Source: Nesterenkonia cremea (lineage in GTDB: Bacteria; Actinomycetota; Actinomycetes; Actinomycetales; Micrococcaceae). From it: a stretch of 64,000 nucleotides of DNA. The stretch lies in the NCBI RefSeq assembly GCF_014642675.1, contig NZ_BMIS01000009.1, positions 1 through 64,000 of the forward strand, read 5' to 3'. Positions 51,127-58,948 of the stretch are shown here, in pieces. The first letter of the stretch is position 1. Every line of letters begins with the position of its first letter. The notes beneath the pieces were generated by a model. That model saw only the letters and a program-made list of their open reading frames with translations, made no database searches and had not been told where the DNA came from. The translations under genes and the position numbers were made by a program.

Positions 51127-51908
51127 TCCCCGACGAGCGCCGACGCCGGCTGCTCCACCTGGTGGAGGAGCGCGGCTCCGCCTCCGTGGCCGACCTGACC
51201 GAGGAGCTCGACGTCTCCCATATGACGGTGCGCCGGGACATCCGCGTCCTGGAGGAGGACGGCCGGCTGGTCTCAGTCTCTGGGGGAGTGGCCAAACCCT
51301 CCCGCCTGGCCCTGGACGCCACGCATCAGGCCAAGCTGGGGATCCGGCCGCAGCAGAAGGAGACCATCGCCGCCCGTGCCGCCGAGCTGGTCCGCCCCGG
51401 TGACCTGGTCTACCTCGACGCCGGGACCACCATGCTCGCCCTGGCCCGTGAGCTGGTGCGCCGCGCCGCCCAGCAGCCGGCCGAGGAGCCGACGTCGGGA
51501 CTGGATGTGGTGACCAATGATCTGGCGGTGGCCGCCGCCGTCGGGGAGCACACCCAGGCGCGGGTGCACGTGCTGGGTGGAGCCCTGGACAGCGGGAACA
51601 TGTCCACACAGGGGCCGATGACCGCCGCGGAGCTGGGCGAGTTCAACATCGACCTGGCCTTCGTCTCGGCCTCCTCCTTCGACCTGCGGGGGCTCTCGGT
51701 CCCCACTGATGCGAAATCGGTGGTGAAGCGGGCGATCATCGCCAACTCCTCGCGGTCGTACCTGGCCACCGACAGCAGCAAATACGGGCGAGTGGCCGCC
51801 TTCAAAGCCCTGGCACTGGACGCCTTCGATGGGATCCTCAGCGATGAGGACCTGCCGGAGGCCGCCAGAGAACACGCCAAGCAGCACGGCCTCGAGCTGC
51901 TGCTCTGA
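51123..51908 (+). CDS. DeoR-family regulator of the acid-sugar operon
   Basis: 261 residues from GTG 51123. N-terminal HTH: RLLHLVEERGSASVADLTEE and DVSHMTVRRDIRVLEEDG. The sugar-phosphate-sensing domain has YLDAGTTMLALA and DLAFVSASSFDL, ending with DSSKYGRVA. It probably represses the divergent ltnD and otnK transcripts through the inverted repeat at 48807-48836, and is relieved by a phosphorylated intermediate. Confidence 0.9.
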   Translation: MIPDERRRRLLHLVEERGSASVADLTEELDVSHMTVRRDIRVLEEDGRLVSVSGGVAKPSRLALDATHQAKLGIRPQQKETIAARAAELVRPGDLVYLDAGTTMLALARELVRRAAQQPAEEPTSGLDVVTNDLAVAAAVGEHTQARVHVLGGALDSGNMSTQGPMTAAELGEFNIDLAFVSASSFDLRGLSVPTDAKSVVKRAIIANSSRSYLATDSSKYGRVAAFKALALDAFDGILSDEDLPEAAREHAKQHGLELLL

Positions 51909-52011
51909 GGGTGCCGCACCGACCACCTCGTCCCGGGCGCTGAGCCTGGGGCACCACCACCGAATGTGCCGTCGAAGACGGCCGAGGACCTCGAAAGGAC
52001 AAGGACGTTCT

Positions 52012-52971
52012 ATGAAGATCATCGTCACCGGAGGAGCCGGATTCCTGGGCAGCCGCGTCATCAGCGAGCTGCTGGCCGCTCAGGACGCAGGCCACCTGCC
52101 CCAGCAGATCACCGAGGTGGTCTCCCTGGACCTGACCGAGACCTCGGTCCAGGACCCGCGGGTCAGCTCCGTGGTGGGCGACATCGCCGACCCCGAGCTG
52201 CTGCGCCGCACTGTGGATGAGGACACCTGGGCGATCTGCCACCTGGCCGCCGTGCTCAGCGGAGGCTCGGAGGAGGACTTCGACCTCTCCCACCGGGTCA
52301 ACGTCCACGCCACCCACCAGCTGCTCGAGGCCGCCCGGGCCACCGGGAGCCGCCCGCGGTTCCTGTTCACCAGCTCCATCGCCGTCTTCGGCGGGGAGAT
52401 GCCCGAGACGGTCCCGGAGAACCTCGCCACCCAGCCCGACTCCACCTACGGGGCGTTCAAAGCCATGGGCGAGCTGCTGGTCAACGACTACTCCCGCAAG
52501 GGCTTCGTGGACGCACGGATCTGCCGACTGCCCACCATCTCGGTGCGCCCGGGACGCCCCAACTCGGCGGCCTCCTCCTTCGCCAGCGGCATCATCCGCG
52601 AACCCCTGCAGGGCGAGGCCTCGGTCTGCCCGGTCCCGCTGGAGACCCGCATGTGGCTCTCCTCCCCGAACACCGTGGTGGCCAACCTGGTCCACGCGGT
52701 GACCATCGAAGGCGAGCAGATCGGCCGCTGGCGCGTGCTCAACCTGCCCGGGATCTGCGTGACCGTGGGCGAGATGCTTGAGAGCCTCACCGCAGTGGGC
52801 GGCCAGCAGGCCCGTGACCTGGTCACCCACCAGGAGGACGAGCGGATCAAGTCCATCGTGCTCTCCTGGCCCGGAGACTTCGACGTGGACCGCGTGCTGG
52901 AGCTCGGCTTCGCCCGCGATGACAGCTTCGAAGACGCGGTCCGCCAGTTCCACCAGGAGTTTGTCGCCTGA
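52012..52971 (+). CDS. denD: D-erythronate dehydrogenase
   Basis: 319 residues of the extended SDR / NAD-dependent epimerase superfamily: VTGGAGFLGSRVISELLA, CHLAAVLSGGSEEDFDL, FLFTSSIAVFGG, catalytic STYGAFKAMGELLVNDY, RICRLPTISVRPG. DenD proteins oxidise D-erythronate to 2-oxo-tetronate/3-oxo-tetronate, feeding OtnI/OtnK. The ATG at 52012 with GAAAGGACAAGGAC upstream is chosen. About 100 bp after the regulator, so possibly with its own weak promoter. Confidence 0.88.
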   Translation: MKIIVTGGAGFLGSRVISELLAAQDAGHLPQQITEVVSLDLTETSVQDPRVSSVVGDIADPELLRRTVDEDTWAICHLAAVLSGGSEEDFDLSHRVNVHATHQLLEAARATGSRPRFLFTSSIAVFGGEMPETVPENLATQPDSTYGAFKAMGELLVNDYSRKGFVDARICRLPTISVRPGRPNSAASSFASGIIREPLQGEASVCPVPLETRMWLSSPNTVVANLVHAVTIEGEQIGRWRVLNLPGICVTVGEMLESLTAVGGQQARDLVTHQEDERIKSIVLSWPGDFDVDRVLELGFARDDSFEDAVRQFHQEFVA

Positions 52972-53033
52972 GTCCCTCAGGCTCTACAGGCGTATGACGC
53001 CTCTCTCACCTCTTCAGTGTCAAGGAGGACACC

Positions 53034-54449
53034 ATGAATGACCTCGGAACATCCGAGATCGGGGCGCTCGTCGGCCTCGCGGCAGCGGTGGCGCTGCTCA
53101 TCTTCTTCGTCATCAGGACCAAGATCCACGCCATTCTGGCGCTGGTGATCGCGGCCTCCATCGCCGGCATCTCCGCTGGGATGGCTCCCGACGCCGTCAT
53201 CGGCGCGATCACCTCCGGCTTCGGCTCCACCCTGGGCACCATCGGCCTGGTGATCGGCCTGGGCGTGATGATGGGGCGGATCCTGGAGGTCTCCGGGGCC
53301 GCCGAGAAGCTCGCCTACACCCTGATCCGGTGGCTGGGGAGGAGGAAGGAGGAGTGGGCGCTCGCCGCGGCAGGCTTCATCGTCTCCATCCCGATCTTCG
53401 TCGACTCCGCCTTCGTGATCCTGCAGCCGCTGGTGAAGTCGCTGGCCCGCACCACCGGGCGCTCGGTCCTGACCCTGGGCATCGCGCTGGCCGGCGGCCT
53501 GATCGTCACCCACCACGCCGTGCCGCCGACGCCGGGTCCGCTGGGTGCGGCCGGGATCTTCGGGGTCAGCGTGGGAGAGATGATCCTCTGGGGCGTCATC
53601 CTGACCATCCCCGCGGCGATCCTGGTGACCCTCTACGCGAAGATCATGGGACCGCGGATCGAGGCGATGATCGAGCGCGACACCGGGGAGCGGCTCGGAA
53701 CCGGAGAGGAGATCACCCCCGCCGAGGCCTTCGAAGAGTTCCAGCAGCGGGCCGATGAGCGGGAGAAGGAGCTGCCGAACCTGTTCATCTCGGTGCTCCC
53801 CATCCTCCTGCCGATCCTGCTGATCTTCGTCAACACCTTCTCCGCCAACCTCACCGACGCCGGGGTTCTCGACCTCCCTGAGGGCTTCGTCTCCGTGGCG
53901 GCGTTCATCGGGAACCCCGTGATCGCTCTGCTCTTCGGCGTGCTGGCCGCCATCTACGGGCTGACTCGCAGGCAGAGCCGGCAGGACACCATCGAGGATA
54001 TGGAGCAGGGCGTGCAGGCGGCCGGCATCATCCTGCTGGTCACCGGCGCCGGCGGCGCGCTGGGTGAGGTGCTGCGCGAATCCGGCTCCGCCGACGCCAT
54101 CGGTGAGGCCGTGGCCGGACTGCCGCTGCCGACTATCCTGGTGCCCTTCCTGATCGCCACCGTGGTGCGCGTCATCCAGGGCTCCGGAACGGTGGCCATC
54201 ATCACCTCCGCCTCGATCTCCGCGCCCATCTTGGCTCAGGTCCCGGATGTGAATATGGTTCTGGCAGCCCAGGCCGCCGCCCTCGGATCGCTGTTCTTCG
54301 GCTATTTCAACGACAGCTTCTTCTGGGTGGTCAACCGCATGCTGGGGGTCAAGAACGCCAAACATCAGATGCTGGTCTGGTCGGTGCCGACCACCATCGC
54401 CTGGGCCGCGACCATGGTGATGCTGCTGATCGCCAGCGTCATCGTCTGA
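53034..54449 (+). CDS. GntP-family acid-sugar permease
   Basis: 471 residues, about twelve membrane helices, GntP-family motifs: ITSGFGSTLGTIGLVIGLGV (first half), AGGLIVTHHAVPPTPGPLGA, and VIQGSGTVAIITSASI, FFGYFNDSFFWVVNRMLGV (second half). Gluconate permease homologues carry hexonates or shorter sugar acids with protons. The operon points to D-erythronate or L-threonate as substrate. Confidence 0.92.
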   Translation: MNDLGTSEIGALVGLAAAVALLIFFVIRTKIHAILALVIAASIAGISAGMAPDAVIGAITSGFGSTLGTIGLVIGLGVMMGRILEVSGAAEKLAYTLIRWLGRRKEEWALAAAGFIVSIPIFVDSAFVILQPLVKSLARTTGRSVLTLGIALAGGLIVTHHAVPPTPGPLGAAGIFGVSVGEMILWGVILTIPAAILVTLYAKIMGPRIEAMIERDTGERLGTGEEITPAEAFEEFQQRADEREKELPNLFISVLPILLPILLIFVNTFSANLTDAGVLDLPEGFVSVAAFIGNPVIALLFGVLAAIYGLTRRQSRQDTIEDMEQGVQAAGIILLVTGAGGALGEVLRESGSADAIGEAVAGLPLPTILVPFLIATVVRVIQGSGTVAIITSASISAPILAQVPDVNMVLAAQAAALGSLFFGYFNDSFFWVVNRMLGVKNAKHQMLVWSVPTTIAWAATMVMLLIASVIV

Positions 54450-54459
54450 GAGGAGAACC

Positions 54460-55077
54460 GTGACCGACGAACACCTGCTGCGCCAGCAGATCACCGAACT
54501 CGGCGCCAGCCTGTTCCAGCGGGGATTCTCCGTGGGCAGCGCCGGCAACATCAGCGTCCGCATCCCCGAGGGCTACCTGATGACCCCCACCAACTCCTCG
54601 CTGGGACGGTTGGACCCGCAGAGTCTCTCCGTGCTGAACGAGGACTGGGAGCATGTGGACGGGCCCCGGCCCTCCAAAGAGGTGGTCATGCACCGGGCGA
54701 TGTACGAGGCTCGGCCCGAGGCGCAGGCCATCGTGCACCTGCACTCCACCTATGTCACCGCCTACAGCTGCCTGGCCGGCGAGGAGGGCATCCCGCCGCT
54801 GACGCCGTATTTCGTCATGCGACTGGGCCGGGACGTGCCCACAGTGCCGTACTACAGGCCGGGAGCCGCGGAGATGCTCGATGACATCGTGGCCGCCGGC
54901 CGGCGTGGACCGGGCGTGATCCTCTCCAACCACGGCTCCATCGTGGCCGGATCAACGCTGGAGGACGCAGTCAACGCCGCAGAGGAGCTGGAGGTCTCGG
55001 CTCAGCTGGCCTTCCTGCTGGAGGGCCGGGCCACCCGGCCGCTGACAGAGTCGCAGGTCGCCGACCTGCTCGGCTGA
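54460..55077 (+). CDS. otnC: 3-oxo-tetronate 4-phosphate decarboxylase (class II aldolase fold)
   Basis: 205 residues from GTG 54460. Class II aldolase/adducin fold: FSVGSAGNISVRI, KEVVMHRAMYEARPEAQAIVHLHSTYVTA with the HLH metal-binding pair, LSNHGSIVAGSTLEDAV with the third His. OtnC turns 3-oxo-tetronate 4-phosphate into dihydroxyacetone phosphate and CO2, so the pathway ends in glycolysis. Last gene of the operon, 10 bp after gntP. Confidence 0.92.
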   Translation: MTDEHLLRQQITELGASLFQRGFSVGSAGNISVRIPEGYLMTPTNSSLGRLDPQSLSVLNEDWEHVDGPRPSKEVVMHRAMYEARPEAQAIVHLHSTYVTAYSCLAGEEGIPPLTPYFVMRLGRDVPTVPYYRPGAAEMLDDIVAAGRRGPGVILSNHGSIVAGSTLEDAVNAAEELEVSAQLAFLLEGRATRPLTESQVADLLG

Positions 55078-55099
55078 TCAGCCCCTGTAGGCTGGTGCC

Positions 55100-55891
55100 A
55101 TGTCCGCAGCTGATGAACTCGACGGTCCCTTTGCGCAGCGTTTTGTCGCCATCGGGGACTCATTCACCGAGGGTGTGGGGGACATCGACCCCACACGTCC
55201 CAACGACTGCCGCGGCTGGGCGGACCGGGTGGCCGCTCAGCTGGTCGCCAACGATGACTCCTGGGGCTACGCGAACCTCGCGATCCGCGGGAAGAAGCTC
55301 CAGCAGGTCCTCGACGAGCAGCTCGACGCCGCCATCGCCCTGGATCCCACACTGGTGACTCTCTATGCCGGCGGCAACGACATCCTGCGCCCCTCGGTGA
55401 ACCTCGACGGGCTCATGGAACGTTACCGGGCCGGCGTCGAGAAGCTCGCCGAGACCGGTGCGCGTGTGGTGCTGTTCACCGGTTTCGACTCCGGCAAGGC
55501 GCCGATCTTCCGCGCCACCCGCGGACGCACCGCGATCTACAACGAGCACGTCCGCAAGATCTCCGCAGACTGTGAGACCGACCTGGTCGACTTCTGGCAT
55601 ATGAAGCAGTTCCAGGACTGGCGGTTCTGGGATGTGGATCGCCTGCACCTGGGCATCGCCGGGCACACGTTGATGGCCAAAGAGGTTCTTGCCGTGCTGG
55701 GCGAGACGGACGAGATCGCCGACCCCGAGGTGGACGAGCCGCCGGTGACCTCCCTGCCGGAGAAGGCCCTCGCCGAGGCGGTCTGGGCTAAGGACTACTT
55801 AGCCCCCTGGGTGAAGCGGCGCCTCACCCGCGCCTCCTCCGGTGACGGGATGTCTCCCAAGTTCCCCAAGCTCACCTCCCGCGTCTGGTAA
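55100..55891 (+). CDS. SGNH/GDSL hydrolase
   Basis: 263 residues. Motif blocks: FVAIGDSFTEGVGD (nucleophile Ser about 19), NLAIRGKKLQQV, TLYAGGNDILRP (oxyanion Asn), and VDRLHLGIAGH (catalytic Asp and His). No signal peptide, so a cytosolic esterase or lipase with unknown substrate. It follows otnC by 22 bp but probably does not belong to that pathway. The end after residue ~235 is basic. Confidence 0.88.
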   Translation: MSAADELDGPFAQRFVAIGDSFTEGVGDIDPTRPNDCRGWADRVAAQLVANDDSWGYANLAIRGKKLQQVLDEQLDAAIALDPTLVTLYAGGNDILRPSVNLDGLMERYRAGVEKLAETGARVVLFTGFDSGKAPIFRATRGRTAIYNEHVRKISADCETDLVDFWHMKQFQDWRFWDVDRLHLGIAGHTLMAKEVLAVLGETDEIADPEVDEPPVTSLPEKALAEAVWAKDYLAPWVKRRLTRASSGDGMSPKFPKLTSRVW

Positions 55892-55912
55892 GCGGTGGGG
55901 CTGGGCTCTCAG

Positions 55913-55983
55913 GTTGTTTGGGCACTTTGGCGCGCTCTGAGCGCCGTCGTGCCCTGCATGACGAGTCATAGTGCCCACGCACC
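55913..55983. repeat. Palindromic repeat, family E, copy 2 (degenerate)
   Basis: Left arm GTTGTTTGGGCACTTTG and right arm CATAGTGCCCACGCACC pair imperfectly. Left arm matches copy 1 at 18937. It lies in the convergent junction between the SGNH and gabT genes. Confidence 0.65.
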
Positions 55984-56006
55984 AGCGAGGGCCATGCGAA
56001 TCAGCC

Positions 56007-57269
56007 TCAGCCGAGGGTCTCGTCCAGGGTCTTCTCCCACACCGCGAGGGCGTCGTCGATCTGGCCCTCGGCGACCACCAGCGCCGGGATGAAGCGGACG
56101 TGGTGGCCGTACATGCCGTTGGTCAGCAGGAGCAGGCCGTTCTCCGCGGCGGCCTTGTGGACTGCCGCCGCGGTGGCGCCGTCGGGTTCGCCGTCGGCGT
56201 CGGTGAACTCCACCGAGACCATCAGGCCCAGCCCGTGGATCTCCTGGACCTGGCTGTGCTTCTCGCCGATCTTCTCCAGTCCGGCCTTCAGCTGGGCGCC
56301 GCGGGCCGCCGAATTGGCCACCAGCTGCTCCTCCTCGATGACCTCGAGAGTGGCCAGCGCCGCCGCGCAGGCTACAGCGTTGGCGCCATAGGTTCCGCCC
56401 TGGGAACCCGGCCATGCCTTGGCCATGAGCTCCTCGGATGCGGCGATGCCGGAGATGGGGAAGCCGGAGGCGATCCCCTTGGCGAACATCTGGATATCCG
56501 GGCGCAGCCCGAAGTGATCCTGGCCCCAGAACGTGCCGGTGCGCCCGAAGCCGGTCTGCACCTCATCGACGATCAGCAGGATTCCGTGCTCATCGGCCTT
56601 CTTCCGCAGACCCTCGAAGAACCGCTTGTTTCCGGGGATGTAGCCGCCTTCGCCGAGGACCGGCTCCACCAGGAAGGCGGCGGTGTCGGCAGGATGCGAC
56701 TGCGTCTGCAGCACCAGGTCCAGCTCCCGCAGGGCAAAGTCGGTGGCCTGCTCCTCATCGAAGCCATAGGCCCGGTAGTGCGCCGGGTTGGGGAACGGGG
56801 AGACTGCGACGCCGGACATCAGCGGACTGAAGCCCGCCTTGAACTTGGTGCCCGAGGTGGTCAGCGAGGCGGCCGCCACGGTGCGGCCGTGGAAGCCGCC
56901 CTGGAAGACCACGATGTTCGGCCGACCGGTGGCCTGGCGGGCCAGGCGCAGCGCGGCCTCGGCGGCCTCGGAGCCCGAGTTGGAGAAGAACAGCGAGTCC
57001 AGCCCCTCGGGCAGCAGCGCGGTGAGCTTCTCGCTCAGCGCCAGCAGCGGCTTATGCATGATCGTCGTGTATTGGCCGTGGATCAGGCTGCCCACCTGGG
57101 CCTGGGCGGCCTCGACCACGCGCGGGTGGCAGTGGCCGGTGCTGGTGACGCCGATCCCGGCGGTGAAGTCCAGGTGCTGTCCGCCGGCGTCGTCGTAGAG
57201 GTAGACGCCCTCGCCGTGGGTGGCGAGCACCGGTGTGGCCTGCTTCAGAACGGGGGAGAGATGAGACAC
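56007..57269 (-). CDS. gabT: 4-aminobutyrate aminotransferase-type class III transaminase
   Basis: 420 residues from GTG 57269 with AAGGAG upstream. Class III PLP features: FTAGIGVTSTGHCHPRVVEA, FFSNSGSEAAEAALRLAR, GGFHGRTVAAASLT, LLIVDEVQTGFGRTG, and the PLP-binding Lys in IQMFAKGIASGFP. It transfers the amino group of 4-aminobutyrate (or a related omega-amino acid) to 2-oxoglutarate. The divergent succinate semialdehyde dehydrogenase gene supports GABA. Confidence 0.9.
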   Translation of the reverse strand: MSHLSPVLKQATPVLATHGEGVYLYDDAGGQHLDFTAGIGVTSTGHCHPRVVEAAQAQVGSLIHGQYTTIMHKPLLALSEKLTALLPEGLDSLFFSNSGSEAAEAALRLARQATGRPNIVVFQGGFHGRTVAAASLTTSGTKFKAGFSPLMSGVAVSPFPNPAHYRAYGFDEEQATDFALRELDLVLQTQSHPADTAAFLVEPVLGEGGYIPGNKRFFEGLRKKADEHGILLIVDEVQTGFGRTGTFWGQDHFGLRPDIQMFAKGIASGFPISGIAASEELMAKAWPGSQGGTYGANAVACAAALATLEVIEEEQLVANSAARGAQLKAGLEKIGEKHSQVQEIHGLGLMVSVEFTDADGEPDGATAAAVHKAAAENGLLLLTNGMYGHHVRFIPALVVAEGQIDDALAVWEKTLDETLG

Positions 57270-57292
57270 CGTGACTCCTTCGGATCGATGAG

Positions 57293-57306
57293 GATTGTTG
57301 ACAATC
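57293..57306. promoter_or_regulatory. Candidate FadR/GntR-type operator between gabT and gabD
   Basis: GATTGTTGACAATC is a near-perfect 14-bp palindrome whose core TTGTTGACAA fits the TNGTNNACNA consensus of FCD/FadR-branch GntR regulators. It contains TTGACA (57298-57303), a ready -35 for gabD. No GntR regulator of that branch is adjacent. Site by pattern match only. Confidence 0.55.
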
Positions 57307-57363
57307 TTCTCTGGGGCTAGGCTACTGGGTGAGCATCCGAATGTCAGCCCAGGAGGCACAGCT

Positions 57364-58839
57364 ATGACTCAGCAGATCACCCCCGCCCAGGAAGGCACGG
57401 TCATCGACCAGGCTCCCAAACAGCTGTTCATCGACGGCCAGTGGGTCGCAGCTGAGAGCGGACGGACGCTCGACGTCGTGGACCCCTCCACCGGACAGGT
57501 CCTCTGCCAGGTGGCCGACGCCGACGAGGCCGACGGATGGAAGGCGCTGAAGGCCGCCGAGAAGGCCCAGGCCGACTTCGCCGCGATGGCCCCGCGGGAG
57601 CGTTCGAACATCCTGATGCGCGCTCATCAGCTCATGCATGAGCGCAAGGACGACCTCGCCCTGCTGATGACGCTGGAGATGGGCAAGCCCCTGGCCGAGG
57701 CCTATGGTGAGGTCAACTACGCCGCAGAGTTCTTCCGGCACTTCGCCGAGGAGGCCACTCGCATCAACGGCGGCTACCAGGTGGCCCCCGGCGGCGGGCA
57801 GCGCTTCCTGATCCATAAGCAGCCCGTGGGTCCCTCGATCTTCATCACCCCGTGGAACTTCCCCCTGGCCATGGGCACCCGCAAGCTGGGCCCCGCACTG
57901 GCGGCCGGCTGCACCAGCGTGCTCAAGCCCGCCGAGCTCACCCCGCTGTCCATGCTGGCCCTGGCCGACATCCTCAAGGAGGCCGGCGTGCCGGACGGTG
58001 TGGTCAACATCCTGGTGACCTCCCAGTCCGGCCAGGTCATGGAACCGCTGATCCGCTCCGGGATCGCACGCAAGCTCTCCTTCACCGGTTCCACCGGCGT
58101 CGGGAAGAAGCTGCTGGAGCAGTGCTCGGAGCACGTCATGCGCACCTCGATGGAGCTGGGCGGCAACGCCGCGCTGGTGGTCTTCGAGGACGCTGACCTG
58201 GACAAGGCGGTCGAGGGCGCGCTGGCGGCCAAGATGCGCAACTCCGGTGAGGCCTGCACTGCCGCCAACCGGATCTTCGTCCAGCGCGGAGTGGCCGATG
58301 AGTTCGCTCGGCGCCTGGCCGAGACGATGGGGGAGTACCCCATGGGCCGTGGAGTCGACGACGGCGTCAAAGTCGGTCCGCTGATCAACGCAGGTCAGCG
58401 CGATAAGGTCCAGGACCTGGTGGAGGACGCCGTACGCTCCGGCGCCAAGGTTCTGCTGGGCGGCGAGCCGGCCGCCGGTGAGGGCTACTTCTATCCGCCC
58501 ACTGTGCTGACCGAGATCCCGGAGCAGGCGCGGGTGCGCAAGGAGGAGATCTTCGGTCCGGTGGCACCTGTGGCTGCCTTCGACACCGAGGAGGAGGCCG
58601 TCACAGCGGTCAATGACACCGAATATGGTCTCTCGAACTACGTGTTCACCAATGACCTCAACCGCGCCATCCGCGTCTCCGAGGCGTTGGAGTCCGGCAT
58701 GGTGGGCATCAACCTGGGCGTGGTCTCCAACCCGGCCGCACCCTTCGGCGGCATCAAGGAATCCGGGCTGGGTCGCGAGGGGGGCGACATCGGCATCGAC
58801 GAGTTCCTGGAGACGAAGTACATCGGCATCGCGATGTGA
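57364..58839 (+). CDS. gabD: NAD(P)-dependent succinate-semialdehyde dehydrogenase
   Basis: 491 residues from ATG 57364 (AGGAGG upstream). Aldehyde dehydrogenase motifs: ITPWNFPLAMGTRKLGPAL, KPAELTPLSML, SFTGSTGVGKKLL, catalytic MELGGNAALVV and NSGEACTAANRIFVQ (Cys ~299), EEIFGPVAPV. The subfamily is GabD-like; it oxidises the semialdehyde made by GabT to succinate. Confidence 0.92.
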   Translation: MTQQITPAQEGTVIDQAPKQLFIDGQWVAAESGRTLDVVDPSTGQVLCQVADADEADGWKALKAAEKAQADFAAMAPRERSNILMRAHQLMHERKDDLALLMTLEMGKPLAEAYGEVNYAAEFFRHFAEEATRINGGYQVAPGGGQRFLIHKQPVGPSIFITPWNFPLAMGTRKLGPALAAGCTSVLKPAELTPLSMLALADILKEAGVPDGVVNILVTSQSGQVMEPLIRSGIARKLSFTGSTGVGKKLLEQCSEHVMRTSMELGGNAALVVFEDADLDKAVEGALAAKMRNSGEACTAANRIFVQRGVADEFARRLAETMGEYPMGRGVDDGVKVGPLINAGQRDKVQDLVEDAVRSGAKVLLGGEPAAGEGYFYPPTVLTEIPEQARVRKEEIFGPVAPVAAFDTEEEAVTAVNDTEYGLSNYVFTNDLNRAIRVSEALESGMVGINLGVVSNPAAPFGGIKESGLGREGGDIGIDEFLETKYIGIAM

Positions 58840-58854
58840 TCTCGCCTCCTCTCT

Positions 58855-58930
58855 CCGTTTGGTTGTCGCGCAGGTGTCGGAATGAGGCTGAAATCCTCGT
58901 TGTTCCGACACCTGCGCGACAACTGAACGG
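58855..58930. repeat. Palindromic repeat, family D, copy 1
   Basis: 76 bp with arms of 28 positions (two mismatches), core GTTGTCGCGCAGGTGTCG paired with CGACACCTGCGCGACAAC, centre TGAGGCTGAAATCCTCGTTG. A near-identical direct copy is at 61984, and the flanks CGCCTCCT and GGGTT are also shared. It lies at the gabD/BCCT convergent junction. Confidence 0.92.
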
Positions 58931-58948
58931 GTTCAGGTGAGGCCGGGC

